A stretch of DNA of 64,000 nt from Brevibacillus panacihumi W25 (GTDB taxonomy: Bacteria; Bacillota; Bacilli; Brevibacillales; Brevibacillaceae), in the NCBI RefSeq assembly GCF_000503775.1, contig NZ_KI629787.1, positions 87,870-151,869 of the forward strand, given 5' to 3'. Below, piece by piece: positions 9,256-18,721 of this stretch. The notes under the pieces were generated by a model that was not told the origin of the DNA, did not search any database, and saw only the letters and a program-made list of their open reading frames with translations. Within the stretch, counting starts at the first letter, position 1; each line of letters starts with the position of its first letter. The position numbers were made by a program, and so were the translations under genes.

Positions 9256-10782
9256 ATGGAAGTAAAAGACATCTTCTCATATGACTGGACCTACCTTCTG
9301 CCCGAATTCATTATATTAGGCTTTGCAACAGTGCTGTCCCTCTTGGATCTGTTCGCCGGCAAACGCTTGGGCAAGCACGCGATCGGGCTGCTTTCCTTGC
9401 TGGGAATCGTGCTGGCTGGAGTCTTTGTCTTCGTCAATATCCAAACGCTTGACCAACCATACAGCTACATGGCGGATATGATTCGCGTCGACGACTACGG
9501 CAATGCCTTCAAGCTCTTGTTCCTGGGCGGTACGGCATTCACGATCCTGATCTCGCTGTCCTATATGCAGCAGGGAGAGGTGACGCATAGAAGCGAATTT
9601 TACTACCTTCTGCTCAGCGGACTCTTGGGCGCGATGGTGATGGCTTCTTCCGCCGATCTGATCACGATGTTCGTCGGTTTGGAGCTTTTGTCCCTATCCT
9701 CCTATGTGATGGTCGGCTTGCGGAAAAAATCTTTGCAATCCAATGAATCGGCGTTTAAGTACGTCGTCTCGGGCGGAATTGCTACAGCCGTCACCCTGTT
9801 TGGGATGTCGTACGTATACGGCTTGACGGGCACGACCAACATCTTTGAAATCTCGCAACGGTTGGCGGAAGCCGGGATGATGGGCTTTCAGTTTATCATC
9901 TACATGGCGTTTGCTTTTCTCGCAGTGGGATTGGCGTTTAAAATATCGGCAGCCCCTTACCACATGTGGGCGCCGGACGTATACCAGGGAGCACCGACTC
10001 CGATCACGGCATTTTTGGCTGTCGTCTCCAAGGCAGCGGGCTTTGCACTGGTCTTCCGTCTGCTGCTGATCTCTTTCCTGCAGGTGCCGAGCGCAGAAGG
10101 CCCCTTCTTTTTCACACAAGGCAGCCTTTTCATCGGCTGGATGGCAGCGGCGTCCATGATACTTGGCAACGTCATGGCCCTCAGACAGACCAATGTCAAA
10201 CGGATGATGGCTTACTCGGGGATCGCTCAAGCCGGCTATCTGCTCGTGCCGTTCGTACCGCCGACGACACTCTTTTTCAGTGAAGTTCTTTTCTATCTCT
10301 TCGGCTATCTCTTGGTCAGCTTTGGTGTCTTCGCTGTCATCATGGTCGTGTCCCGAGAGCAGCAGACAGAGGATCTGAAAGGATTCGCCGGCTTGTATCA
10401 TCGCTCCCCCGTGATGGCGATCTCGATGACGATTTTCATGCTGTCTTTGGCGGGTATTCCGATTACAGCCGGATTCTTCGGGAAGTTCTATCTGTTTATG
10501 GGTGCACTCGCGCAGGAAAACTACTGGCTGTCCGCGATCATGATCGTGACCAGCGTGATTTCCTACTACTACTACTTTGGGATCATCCGGCAGATGTACA
10601 TGCGTGCGGGGGAGAACGAAGCTCCGTTGTCCGTTCCCAAAGGGATATGGGTCTTTATCTTCATCTTGGCGATTGCGACTGTATTCTTCGGTGCTTTCCC
10701 AGGCTTGGTAACAGACTATATCCAGGCGACGTTCAATCCTTCGTTTGATTTTGGCAATATGTTGCCGACCCGAACACCATAA
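9256..10782 (+). CDS. nuoN: NADH-quinone oxidoreductase subunit N (NuoN)
   Basis: Third antiporter-like pumping subunit, 508 residues with about 14 helices. FKISAAPYHMWAPDVYQGAP is the NuoN signature, and VKRMMAYSGIAQAGYLLVPF carries the conserved helix lysine region. It starts four bases after the nuoM stop with GGAGGGTAAGCC upstream. Last nuo gene; no nuoE, nuoF or nuoG follows, so this is the 11-subunit form of complex I. Confidence 0.97.
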   Translation: MEVKDIFSYDWTYLLPEFIILGFATVLSLLDLFAGKRLGKHAIGLLSLLGIVLAGVFVFVNIQTLDQPYSYMADMIRVDDYGNAFKLLFLGGTAFTILISLSYMQQGEVTHRSEFYYLLLSGLLGAMVMASSADLITMFVGLELLSLSSYVMVGLRKKSLQSNESAFKYVVSGGIATAVTLFGMSYVYGLTGTTNIFEISQRLAEAGMMGFQFIIYMAFAFLAVGLAFKISAAPYHMWAPDVYQGAPTPITAFLAVVSKAAGFALVFRLLLISFLQVPSAEGPFFFTQGSLFIGWMAAASMILGNVMALRQTNVKRMMAYSGIAQAGYLLVPFVPPTTLFFSEVLFYLFGYLLVSFGVFAVIMVVSREQQTEDLKGFAGLYHRSPVMAISMTIFMLSLAGIPITAGFFGKFYLFMGALAQENYWLSAIMIVTSVISYYYYFGIIRQMYMRAGENEAPLSVPKGIWVFIFILAIATVFFGAFPGLVTDYIQATFNPSFDFGNMLPTRTP

Positions 10783-10870
10783 CACTCGTCATGTGAAATA
10801 GTTTCAGGTACAATAGGGGGGATGGCCGCAAACAGGCTGTCCCTTTCTTTTTGATAAGGAGGAACCGATT

Positions 10871-11101
10871 GTGCCGACCGATCTATACGGGTTCTTGAGC
10901 ATTATCCTGTCCATTATCTTTATTGGATTGAGCTGGTGGGCCTTGCAGTCGATCCGCTTTGAAAAAATTTTGAAAAGGCCAAACGGTGCCCAGGCGAAGC
11001 TGCTGCAGATTTTTTTGTCTATCGTCATCGGCTATGAACTGTCCCGTTTTTTCCTCGATTACCTGGGTTGGTCCATGGTATTCGGCAATCTTTTTACCTG
11101 A
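10871..11101 (+). CDS. ywzB: DUF1146 (YwzB-like) small membrane protein
   Basis: 76 residues with two hydrophobic segments (FLSIILSIIFIGLSWWAL and LLQIFLSIVIGYELSRFFLDYL). The SWWAL-QS-RFEKILK core is typical of DUF1146 proteins, which in bacilli sit next to ywmB-murA as here. GTG 10871 follows AAGGAGGAACC. Function unknown; the conserved position suggests an envelope role (inference). Confidence 0.85.
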   Translation: MPTDLYGFLSIILSIIFIGLSWWALQSIRFEKILKRPNGAQAKLLQIFLSIVIGYELSRFFLDYLGWSMVFGNLFT

Positions 11102-11198
11102 TCCACGAGCCGTCTTTCGATTTATCTGGTATATCCACCCAATTTCATGTGCAAACTGAGAAGTACAAAGAGAGCATGAAAAAGGGGAGCGAGAACAG

Positions 11199-11951
11199 AT
11201 GAAAACGTGGTCGCCTTGGTTGTCAATAGTTGCACTCATCGTCGTGGGAATGGTCTACTGGATACCGGCACTGGCAAAAGAACAGGTCGCGGATCATCAA
11301 GTCGCAGGTCGATTGCTTGCCATCATCGAAGAGTCGGGAGCGACTGATCTGGAGGTTCAGATGCGCAGCCGCGTATCGCTTGGAGAGGTAGAGAGTCCGG
11401 ATGCGTTGAAAGAGTTGGCAAACAAGTGGGCGGCAGAGCTCTCAGTCCCTATGGCTGATGACGCTCTTGCCAGACAAGATCATGTGGTTACGTATCAAGC
11501 AAATCTTTTTCAAAACGGCGTTCATATGAGCGTCGAACTTACAGGGGTTTCCAAAAATGGTACATTCGATACATATCTAGTGTGGCAATTGATTGGAAAT
11601 CGTAAATCACTACCATATATGGAATCTATACAAGAACATTGGACTAAAGCCTTGTCAAAAGCCGACTTTATTCCGCAATTTAGTACTTGTATTCGCGGAA
11701 TGTACAATGATAAGATGAGTGTTGATCAACAGGAGGGTAGGATTTTGTCGATTTTTAACGCCCTCCAGGCAAAAGAAAGAGAACGTTTAAAAGATGAGAC
11801 GGTTGTTAGCATCTCCGGTTATACCGATTGGTGGGACTCGTCCATCATGCTAGACGGTGAAAAGATGAATCTGCAAGTGGCGACTCATCTCGATCGTCAG
11901 GCAGGTACGCGAATTACCGTAGGTACACCAATCATTACAGTGGAATATTAG
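11199..11951 (+). CDS. ywmB: YwmB-family secreted protein
   Basis: 250 residues with an N-terminal hydrophobic segment (signal peptide or anchor, about residues 5-25, ending near ALAKEQ), then a soluble domain facing the outside. Length, the anchor and above all the position immediately upstream of murA and spoIID match the YwmB (TATA-box-binding-like fold) family of spore formers. The biochemical role is unknown. The GGGGAGCGAG site precedes ATG 11199; murA starts 18 bases after its stop. Confidence 0.8.
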   Translation: MKTWSPWLSIVALIVVGMVYWIPALAKEQVADHQVAGRLLAIIEESGATDLEVQMRSRVSLGEVESPDALKELANKWAAELSVPMADDALARQDHVVTYQANLFQNGVHMSVELTGVSKNGTFDTYLVWQLIGNRKSLPYMESIQEHWTKALSKADFIPQFSTCIRGMYNDKMSVDQQEGRILSIFNALQAKERERLKDETVVSISGYTDWWDSSIMLDGEKMNLQVATHLDRQAGTRITVGTPIITVEY

Positions 11952-11969
11952 CACGCGGAGGGGTACACA

Positions 11970-13295
11970 TTGGATAAAATGATTGTCCGCGGTGGTAAGG
12001 CATTGGTAGGAAACGTCAAGGTTTCCGGCGCCAAAAATGCCGTACTCCCTATCATTGCAGCATCGATCCTGGCTGAAAAGGGGACGAGCGTCATCTCAGA
12101 TGTCCCGGCTCTTGACGATGTCAGAACGATATGCGACCTCTTGAAATCGATGGGAATTTCCCTTACATATGATCATGAAGTGCTGACGATTGACGCTTCG
12201 TCGCTGTCAAGTGTAGAAGCTTCCTATGAGCTGGTTCGCAAAATGCGCGCTTCATTTTTGGTCATGGGCCCCTTGTTGGCGAGAAAAGGACGAGCTCGTG
12301 TCGCCTTGCCAGGTGGTTGTGCCATTGGAACGAGACCGATTGATCAGCATCTCAAGGGATTCGAGGCGATGGGAGCCAAGATCGATATCGGCCAAGGCTT
12401 CATCGATGCCAGTGTCGAGGGGCGATTAAAGGGCGCAAAAATCTACTTGGATATCGCCAGTGTCGGGGCAACTGAAAATATCATGATGGCAGCCGCTTTG
12501 GCTGAAGGGACAACTGTCATTGAGAATGCGGCCGAGGAGCCGGAAATTGTGGATCTGGCAAACTACCTTAACCGGATGGGAGCCAAGATCCGCGGAGCTG
12601 GTACTGGCTCGATTCGCATCGAAGGAGTCGAGTCGTTGAAGGGCTGCACCCATTGCGTCATCCCGGACCGAATTGAAGCAGGTACCTTCATGGTTGCTGC
12701 GGCCATTACGGGCGGAGATGTCTTTGTGGAAGGCGCGATATGCGATCACTTGAAATCCGTTACCGCCAAGCTGCGCGAGATGGGTGTCGAGGTGGATGAA
12801 CAGGAAAATGGCATTCGCGTGACTCGCAAAGGCAAGCTCAAGGCTGTCGATCTGAAGACGTTGCCATACCCTGGCTTCCCAACGGACATGCAGTCGCAAA
12901 TGATGGCGCTCTTGCTCGTCTCGGAGGGGACCAGCATCGTGACCGAGACGGTCTTCGAGAATCGCTTCATGCACGTCGAAGAATTCCGCCGGATGAATGC
13001 GAACATCAAGATTGAGGGACGCAGCGCGATCGTCGAGGGCGGCAGCAAACTGACGGGCAGCAAGGTTGCGGCTACGGATTTGCGCGCTGGTGCGGCACTG
13101 GTTCTCGCAGGCTTGGTCTCCGAAGGCGAGACGGAAGTGACAGCTTTGCACCACATCGACCGCGGCTACGTCCACTTTGTGGAAAAGCTGCAAGCCTTGG
13201 GCGCAGATGTGGAACGCTATGTCCATCAAGAACAAAAGCAGGAAGCAACCGCTCCTGAACCACTGAAAATCAATTTTTCCCCTAATTTTGCCTAA
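11970..13295 (+). CDS. murA: UDP-N-acetylglucosamine 1-carboxyvinyltransferase (MurA)
   Basis: First committed step of peptidoglycan synthesis: transfers enolpyruvate from PEP to UDP-GlcNAc; the target of fosfomycin. The active-site cysteine is in [12 protein letters not shown] (Cys117), with Lys22-Asn23 in [19 protein letters not shown] and the [13 protein letters not shown] motif are also present. TTG start at 11970 with GGAGGGG. 441 residues, with about 20 extra residues at the C-terminus (rich in Q, E, A and P) beyond the normal domain. Position before spoIID suggests the murAA type. A terminator follows at 13331. Confidence 0.96.
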   Translation: MDKMIVRGGKALVGNVKVSGAKNAVLPIIAASILAEKGTSVISDVPALDDVRTICDLLKSMGISLTYDHEVLTIDASSLSSVEASYELVRKMRASFLVMGPLLARKGRARVALPGGCAIGTRPIDQHLKGFEAMGAKIDIGQGFIDASVEGRLKGAKIYLDIASVGATENIMMAAALAEGTTVIENAAEEPEIVDLANYLNRMGAKIRGAGTGSIRIEGVESLKGCTHCVIPDRIEAGTFMVAAAITGGDVFVEGAICDHLKSVTAKLREMGVEVDEQENGIRVTRKGKLKAVDLKTLPYPGFPTDMQSQMMALLLVSEGTSIVTETVFENRFMHVEEFRRMNANIKIEGRSAIVEGGSKLTGSKVAATDLRAGAALVLAGLVSEGETEVTALHHIDRGYVHFVEKLQALGADVERYVHQEQKQEATAPEPLKINFSPNFA

Positions 13296-13330
13296 GCGTT
13301 TCGTTTAGGCGACTAGTAGGGCAAAGCGAA

Positions 13331-13357
13331 AGCTCTCTCTTAGCAGAGAGCTTTTTT
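13331..13357 (+). terminator. Rho-independent terminator after murA
   Basis: Hairpin AGCTCTCT / AGAGAGCT around a short loop followed by six T. It separates murA from spoIID. Confidence 0.85.
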
Positions 13358-13472
13358 GCGCTTTCAGACAACTCGCTCTAACATTCTCCCTTCTCTCTCA
13401 CTCTCTCGTTCTATCGCCCGCGGAAGGCACATAGACTGGAAGTGTCAGCACGAAACGGGGAGGATAAGGAGC

Positions 13473-14483
13473 ATGAAACGTTATCTCGTCATGTGGTTAG
13501 TCGCTTTGCCAGTCTTGCTCGTATTCATGCCAGCCGCTCTGGTCTATCTTTTTTCTTCTGGTTTTCAGGAGGGAACGGAAGGGGTGGCAGTCGTCTCGCA
13601 ACCGCAAAACCAGGCTGTAGTGGAGCCCGGTTTGGAAGTGAAGGTATACCGTTCTGAGAAAAAAACGGTGGAAACCTTGCCGCTCGAAACCTACATCACA
13701 GGCGTCGTAGCAGCCGAGATGCCCGCGGAGTTTGAACTGGAGGCGCTCAAGGCACAGGCGATGGCAGCAAGGACGTATATCGTCCGCAGGCTAAGCGAAG
13801 GCAAGTGGCAGGATGTCCCCGAGGGGGCGCATGTGATGGACACGGTCGCTCATCAGGTGTATATGGACACGGATCAGCGCAAGCAAAGATGGGGCGAGCA
13901 ATTTGAGTGGAAAAACAAGAGAATCGAACAAGCGGTGCAAGCGACTGCGGGCATCGTCCTGACGTATCAGGGCAAGCCGATTGATGCGACCTTCTTTTCG
14001 ACCAGTAATGGCTTTACGGAGAATTCAGGAGAGTATTGGGAGCAGCCCATCCCGTATTTGAAAAGCGTAGCAAGCCCCTGGGATATCGATTCTCCCCGCT
14101 ATCAGGAGACCGTCGTCTATTCGACCGCAGAGCTGGAAAAAAGTCTAGGCGTAAAGCTGGCTCAGGAGGCTTCGACCAAAGGCTCCTGGTACAAGGTCAT
14201 CTCTACCACGACAGGGAATCGAATCGGACGGATTCACATCGGCGGCAAGGATTTTACTGGGCGAGAGATCCGGGAGAAGCTGAACCTCAACTCTTCTTCT
14301 TTTACGATGGAGTTGCGCGGGAATCAAGTGTATATCACCACCAAAGGGTATGGTCACGGGGTAGGCATGAGTCAATGGGGAGCAAACGGAATGGCCAAGA
14401 CGGGCAAAAATGCGGAGCAAATCGTGAAGTACTACTATCAAGGAGTAGACTTGCAGAATTTTAAGCAAATCATTCCGGTCTAG
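13473..14483 (+). CDS. spoIID: Stage II sporulation protein D (SpoIID), lytic transglycosylase
   Basis: Part of the DMP (SpoIID-SpoIIM-SpoIIP) machine that remodels septal peptidoglycan during engulfment; cleaves glycan strands. N-terminal anchor at about residues 5-27. The catalytic-Glu region AAEMPAEFELEALKAQAMAA and the terminal HGVGMSQWGANGMA motif mark the SpoIID fold. ATG 13473 (336 residues, close to the 343 of B. subtilis) follows AGGATAAGGAG; the longer upstream frame has no signal peptide and is rejected. Own transcription unit after the murA terminator; sigma-E control expected from the family. Confidence 0.95.
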   Translation: MKRYLVMWLVALPVLLVFMPAALVYLFSSGFQEGTEGVAVVSQPQNQAVVEPGLEVKVYRSEKKTVETLPLETYITGVVAAEMPAEFELEALKAQAMAARTYIVRRLSEGKWQDVPEGAHVMDTVAHQVYMDTDQRKQRWGEQFEWKNKRIEQAVQATAGIVLTYQGKPIDATFFSTSNGFTENSGEYWEQPIPYLKSVASPWDIDSPRYQETVVYSTAELEKSLGVKLAQEASTKGSWYKVISTTTGNRIGRIHIGGKDFTGREIREKLNLNSSSFTMELRGNQVYITTKGYGHGVGMSQWGANGMAKTGKNAEQIVKYYYQGVDLQNFKQIIPV

Positions 14484-14573
14484 CAGAAAACAGATAATTT
14501 TTTAATTTTCCCTCCTCTCTCAGGTTTATACGTCAAAATTCTGGCGATACTGAGGGATGAGGTGATGAATAAA

Positions 14574-15311
14574 ATGGAAGATCAAAAAAATCAAAATCAA
14601 CCGATTCCATTCCGAAAGTCAAGTTTTTGGAAGAAAATGTTGGGTAAGAAATGGGCGTTTCCAGCGATCTACATCGGCGCCGCAGCTATCATTCTCGCTT
14701 TTGTGATGTGGTATCAGGGTAATGTCATCCAGACTGTCTCCGAACTGACCAATCCGGCGGACGGAGTAGTGGTGACCAATCCGGCGGAAGGTACCACAAA
14801 TCCTGAAGCTGGAAAAGAAGGCGACGATGCAGTACCCGTAGCTGGAAGTGTCGAACCGCTTGCATGGCCGGTAGGCGCTGGAGTGATGTACGATCAGGGC
14901 ATGAGCTTCTATGATGAAGAAGCAACTGCTGATGTGCAGGAAAAAGCGTTGATCAAGTACGAGAGTTCCTACTTCCCGCACACAGGGATTGATCTCAAGG
15001 CTGTAGACGGAAAAAGCTTTGATGTCGTCGCAGCACTGGCAGGGAAGGTAACCAAAGTGGAGAACGATCCGCTGGTTGGTCGCCTTGTAGAAATTGAGCA
15101 TGAAGGCAACATGGTCAGCGTGTACCAGAGTCTGGAGAACGTCTCGGTCAAACCAGGCGATGAAGTGACCCAAGGACAGGTGCTCGGTACTGCAGGACGC
15201 AGCGAGTACGAAAAAGAAGCGGGAGTTCATCTCCACTTTGAAGTACGCGTCGATGGAAAAGCGGTCAATCCGGAAAAATACCTGATTCAACCCGAAGCGA
15301 AAAATCAATAA
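14574..15311 (+). CDS. spoIIQ: Stage II sporulation protein Q (SpoIIQ), M23 (LytM) domain with intact metal ligands
   Basis: Forespore protein that crosses the inner forespore membrane and binds SpoIIIAH of the mother cell (Q-A channel). 245 residues: basic N-terminus, one membrane segment (about residues 25-43), an acidic Gly/Pro/Asn linker, then an M23 domain (about residues 125-245). HTGIDL and HLHFEVR supply the His/Asp and HxH ligands of an active LytM site, which the B. subtilis protein is known to lack in part. ATG 14574 is chosen for spacing from GAGGTGAT; ATG 14565 is possible. Downstream of spoIID as in B. subtilis. Confidence 0.92.
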   Translation: MEDQKNQNQPIPFRKSSFWKKMLGKKWAFPAIYIGAAAIILAFVMWYQGNVIQTVSELTNPADGVVVTNPAEGTTNPEAGKEGDDAVPVAGSVEPLAWPVGAGVMYDQGMSFYDEEATADVQEKALIKYESSYFPHTGIDLKAVDGKSFDVVAALAGKVTKVENDPLVGRLVEIEHEGNMVSVYQSLENVSVKPGDEVTQGQVLGTAGRSEYEKEAGVHLHFEVRVDGKAVNPEKYLIQPEAKNQ

Positions 15312-15320
15312 TGACGTGAA

Positions 15321-15358
15321 ACACCTGTAAAAGCCCGTCTTTTACAGGTGTTTTTTTT
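15321..15358 (+). terminator. Rho-independent terminator after spoIIQ
   Basis: Perfect stem CACCTGTAAAA / TTTTACAGGTG with a seven-base loop, then a run of eight T. Confidence 0.92.
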
Positions 15359-15419
15359 GCATTTGTACAACCTGTGAAAAAAAGTTGCGGCCGTGCTGGC
15401 TTGTCAGGCTTGGAAACGT

Positions 15420-15450
15420 AGAATATGTGTCCGCACCCACCCATATATTG
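15420..15450 (+). promoter_or_regulatory. Possible sigma-E promoter of spoIIID
   Basis: GAATATG, about 14 bases, then CATATATT resembles a sigma-E pair (-35 about KMATATT, -10 about CATACAAT). Known spoIIID genes are sigma-E dependent. The match is imperfect, so this is an inference. Confidence 0.4.
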
Positions 15451-15484
15451 TATCAGACAATGTAGATACAAGGAGGCGAGTGAC

Positions 15485-15769
15485 GTGCACGACTACATCA
15501 AAGAGCGGACCATCAAAATCGGCCGATATATTGTAGAGACGCGCAATACGGTTCGGATGATCGCCAAAGAATTCGGAGTGTCCAAAAGTACAGTGCACAA
15601 GGACCTGACAGAGCGGTTGCCTGAGATAAATCCAGAATTGGCCAACCAGGTAAAGGAAATTTTGGAATACCACAAAGCAATTCGCCATCTGCGCGGAGGA
15701 GAAGCGACCAAAATCAAGTACAAGCGCCGCAGCAAAAAAGTCATGGTAGAACAGGAGGAGAGTGTGTAA
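15485..15769 (+). CDS. spoIIID: Sporulation transcription factor SpoIIID
   Basis: Mother-cell DNA-binding regulator that switches gene expression between sigma-E and sigma-K stages. 94 residues with a helix-turn-helix in IAKEFGVSKSTVHKDLTERL and a basic C-terminal tail (KIKYKRRSKK) that contacts DNA. GTG 15485 follows AAGGAGGCGAGTGAC and gives the conserved N-terminus HDYIKERTIKIG; longer frames run into non-conserved sequence. Followed closely by mbl with its own promoter. Confidence 0.97.
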   Translation: MHDYIKERTIKIGRYIVETRNTVRMIAKEFGVSKSTVHKDLTERLPEINPELANQVKEILEYHKAIRHLRGGEATKIKYKRRSKKVMVEQEESV

Positions 15770-15781
15770 GAAATAATTTCC

Positions 15782-15810
15782 TTGTCCTCTCACGTGTAAG
15801 AGCCTATGAT
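15782..15810 (+). promoter_or_regulatory. Sigma-A type promoter of mbl
   Basis: TTGTCC, 17 bases, TATGAT; about 40 bases upstream of the mbl start. Confidence 0.65.
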
Positions 15811-15850
15811 ATGATGTAGGAATGTAACTGGTAACAGGGAGGACCTTTCA

Positions 15851-16867
15851 ATGTTTGGCAAAGATATCGGGATCGACTTGGGGACGGCCAATGTCTTGGT
15901 GTTCGTAAAAGGCAAGGGGATAGTCCTGGATGAACCATCTGTCGTAGCAATCGACAATCATACCAAAAAAGTGTTGGCTGTAGGAAATGAAGCTCATCGC
16001 ATGGTAGGCCGTACTCCTGGGAACATCGTAGCGATCCGGCCATTGCGTGAAGGTGTCATTGCAGATTTTGAGATCACGGAAGCAATGTTGAAGCATTTTC
16101 TGACCAAAATCGGTGGAAAAAGCATGTTTGCTCGCCCGCGCATTTTGATTTGCTGTCCGACAAACATTACTTCCGTGGAGCAAAAAGCGATTCGTGAAGC
16201 GGCTGAACGAAGCGGCGGGGCCAGAGAAGTGTTTATTGAAGAGGAGCCAAAAGTGGCAGCCGTAGGGGCTGGCATGGAAATCTTTCAGCCGTCCGGAAAT
16301 ATGGTCGTAGATATCGGTGGCGGTACGACAGATGTAGCGGTACTCTCCATGGGCGACATCGTCACGTCTTCCTCCATCAAAATCGCCGGCGATACATTTG
16401 ATGTGGCAATCATGCGATACATAAAGAATAAGTACAAATTACTGATCGGGGAACGTACGGCTGAAGATATAAAAGTTCAGATTGGCACCGTATTCGGCGG
16501 ACGCCAGGACGAAATGGACATCCGTGGACGCGACATGGTAAGCGGCTTGCCGCAAACCATTACGATTCGCTCCGAGGAAGTCCAAGAAGCCCTGGCTGAG
16601 TCGGTGAGTGCAATTGTACAAGCATCAAAATCTGTTTTAGAACGAACACCTCCAGAACTTTCTGCCGATATAATTGATAAGGGTGTATTCCTGACTGGCG
16701 GTGGCGCACTTTTGCACGGCATTGACCAGATGTTGGCAGAAGAACTGAAGGTTCCTGTGCTGGTAGCTGATGAGCCGATGATGTGCGTAGCCAAGGGAAC
16801 GGGTATGATGTTGGATTACTTGGACAAAGTACCTACCCAACGGAATAAGAAATTGTTCAGGGGGTAA
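15851..16867 (+). CDS. mbl: Rod-shape protein Mbl (MreB-like actin homologue)
   Basis: Bacterial actin that organises cylindrical wall synthesis with MreCD, RodA and PBPs. 338 residues. ATP-binding motifs: phosphate 1 GIDLGTANVLVFV, phosphate 2 VVDIGGGTTDVAVLSMG and adenosine site GVFLTGGGALLHG. Position spoIIID-mbl-flhO-flhP is the B. subtilis order, favouring Mbl over MreB. ATG 15851 follows CAGGGAGGACC. Confidence 0.93.
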   Translation: MFGKDIGIDLGTANVLVFVKGKGIVLDEPSVVAIDNHTKKVLAVGNEAHRMVGRTPGNIVAIRPLREGVIADFEITEAMLKHFLTKIGGKSMFARPRILICCPTNITSVEQKAIREAAERSGGAREVFIEEEPKVAAVGAGMEIFQPSGNMVVDIGGGTTDVAVLSMGDIVTSSSIKIAGDTFDVAIMRYIKNKYKLLIGERTAEDIKVQIGTVFGGRQDEMDIRGRDMVSGLPQTITIRSEEVQEALAESVSAIVQASKSVLERTPPELSADIIDKGVFLTGGGALLHGIDQMLAEELKVPVLVADEPMMCVAKGTGMMLDYLDKVPTQRNKKLFRG

Positions 16868-16873
16868 GATCTC

Positions 16874-17836
16874 GTGATCAGAGGCTTGTATACGTCTGCA
16901 TCAGGCATGTTGGCCTTGCAGAATCGACAGGAAACACTGGCGGCGAACCTAGCAAATATCAACACACCTGGCTACAAGCAGGATGTGGGGGTGATGCGCG
17001 CTTTTCCGGAGCAGCTCATCGCCCGAATTCGCGATCAGCAGGGGCCGGATATCCAAGGAATGCCTCAAATGACGGGACAAGCAGCAGTTATTGGCCGTCT
17101 GCATACTGGCGTGTACATGTCGGAGGCATTGCCCATGTTTGGACAAGGTGACATCGCCGAGACGCATAATCCCTATGATGTTGCCTTGATGGACAACCTG
17201 CAGCCGGATGAGGACGGAAATGAGCGTCGCCTCTTTTTCAGTGTAGCCCGGATGGAGGATCTGGAACAGCCGGCTGATCCGGAGCAGATCCGCTATACGC
17301 GAAGTGGCAATTGGAACGTCAATGCTGATGGATACCTGGTCACTCCGGATGGCTATTATGTGCTGGACAACCAAAATACGGCGATTCGCATCAATGATCC
17401 GATGGGCGTAAGTGTGGGACAGAACCTGCTGATCGGCACCGCTGGAGAATTGATGTACGAAGATCCGGATACGGGCGTAATGACCGCAATGCCTAACGAA
17501 CGGTTGGGGCTTGCCGTCATCTCTACTCCACAGATGCTGGTTCGCGAGGGAGTGGGTGTATTTCGCTATGAAGGCGACATAGCTCCACTCACACTGGAAG
17601 AGGCAGAAGCGGAAGATCAGACTGCCCTGGCTGCTGGCGAGTATACACAATCCCGGATAGAAGGACGCTACGGTACCAAGCAAGGCTGGCTCGAGCGGGC
17701 CAATGTAGATCCGGCGCAAACCATGACCGATATGATGACGGTCCTGCGCGCCTATGAAGCAAATCAACGGGTTATGACCACGATAGACGGTACGTTGGAA
17801 AAGGCAGCGAATGATATCGGCAAGGTAAACGGGTAA
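16874..17836 (+). CDS. flhO: Flagellar basal-body rod protein FlhO (FlgF/FlgG family)
   Basis: Rod protein of the flagellar basal body exported by the flagellar type III system. The N-terminal motif GLYTSASGMLALQNRQETLA-NLANINTPGYKQ is the flagellar rod/hook helix; the C-terminal AYEANQRVMTTIDGTLEKA helix matches the family. GTG start at 16874 after AGGGGGTAAG. 320 residues. Six bases after mbl and 20 before flhP, so probably cotranscribed. Confidence 0.92.
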   Translation: MIRGLYTSASGMLALQNRQETLAANLANINTPGYKQDVGVMRAFPEQLIARIRDQQGPDIQGMPQMTGQAAVIGRLHTGVYMSEALPMFGQGDIAETHNPYDVALMDNLQPDEDGNERRLFFSVARMEDLEQPADPEQIRYTRSGNWNVNADGYLVTPDGYYVLDNQNTAIRINDPMGVSVGQNLLIGTAGELMYEDPDTGVMTAMPNERLGLAVISTPQMLVREGVGVFRYEGDIAPLTLEEAEAEDQTALAAGEYTQSRIEGRYGTKQGWLERANVDPAQTMTDMMTVLRAYEANQRVMTTIDGTLEKAANDIGKVNG

Positions 17837-17856
17837 ACTAGGGGGTAAGGATCAAG

Positions 17857-18693
17857 ATGCAGTCGCTTAATATTTCATCTTCTGCGCTGCGAGGCATCCA
17901 ATACGCGCTTGACAACACTGCGAACAACATGGCGAATCTGGAAACAGCCGGATATAAGCGCCGAGCGGCCTCATTTTCCGAGTTGCTTGCTGATTCAATG
18001 AACGAGCAGCCCGCACTGGACCGGGAAAATCGGAATTCGCCTGTTGGACTTCGCATGGGCAGCGGAGCCAGACTGGGCATGACCAAGCTGGATATGGCTC
18101 AAGGCAGCATGAAGCCGACAGATGTGCCGACGGATCTGATGATTCAAGGTGAAGGCTTTTTTATGGTTGGCTCGCAGATGAGAGATGCGAACGGTGTTAT
18201 GAAGGAAGAATTCCTGATGACGCGAAACGGAAACTTTCACCTGGAGCATAATAACTACTTTAACGGATTTGTGCTTGTTGCACCTACTGGCCATATCTTA
18301 TTGGGTGAAAACGGGTCTCCCATTGTAATCGGTGAGGATGAGATCAGAGATTTTGAGGTATCTGAAGATGGTTACATTGCAGCGAATGGCAATCCCACGT
18401 TTGAGCGGATCGGCCTCTGGAAGTCGGATAACCCAGACCAATTGAAGCAGATCGGCGAGAACCTCTACGATCCCGAGCTGCAAGAAGGTCAAGATCCTGC
18501 TGATGTATTCACATCCTCTTGGGACAACATGATTGCTACGATACGTCAAGGCGCATTGGAAGCCTCCAACGTAAACATGCAGGAAGAAATGTCTCAACTG
18601 GTGAACATTCAGCGTGCCTACCAGCTCAACTCACGGGCTATCGGCATCAGTGATCAGATGATGAGCATTGCGACATCGATACGGACCAGATAA
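17857..18693 (+). CDS. flhP: Flagellar distal rod protein FlhP (FlgG family)
   Basis: Paralogue of FlhO; 278 residues. N-terminal helix with SALRGIQYALDNTANNMANL-TAGYKRR, central LMIQGEGFFMVG and C-terminal helix EEMSQLVNIQRAYQLNSRAI, the classic FlgG layout. ATG 17857 follows AGGGGGTAAGG. Confidence 0.93.
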   Translation: MQSLNISSSALRGIQYALDNTANNMANLETAGYKRRAASFSELLADSMNEQPALDRENRNSPVGLRMGSGARLGMTKLDMAQGSMKPTDVPTDLMIQGEGFFMVGSQMRDANGVMKEEFLMTRNGNFHLEHNNYFNGFVLVAPTGHILLGENGSPIVIGEDEIRDFEVSEDGYIAANGNPTFERIGLWKSDNPDQLKQIGENLYDPELQEGQDPADVFTSSWDNMIATIRQGALEASNVNMQEEMSQLVNIQRAYQLNSRAIGISDQMMSIATSIRTR

Positions 18694-18721
18694 TTCCGCT
18701 CAGCAGATGGAGGATACGACA

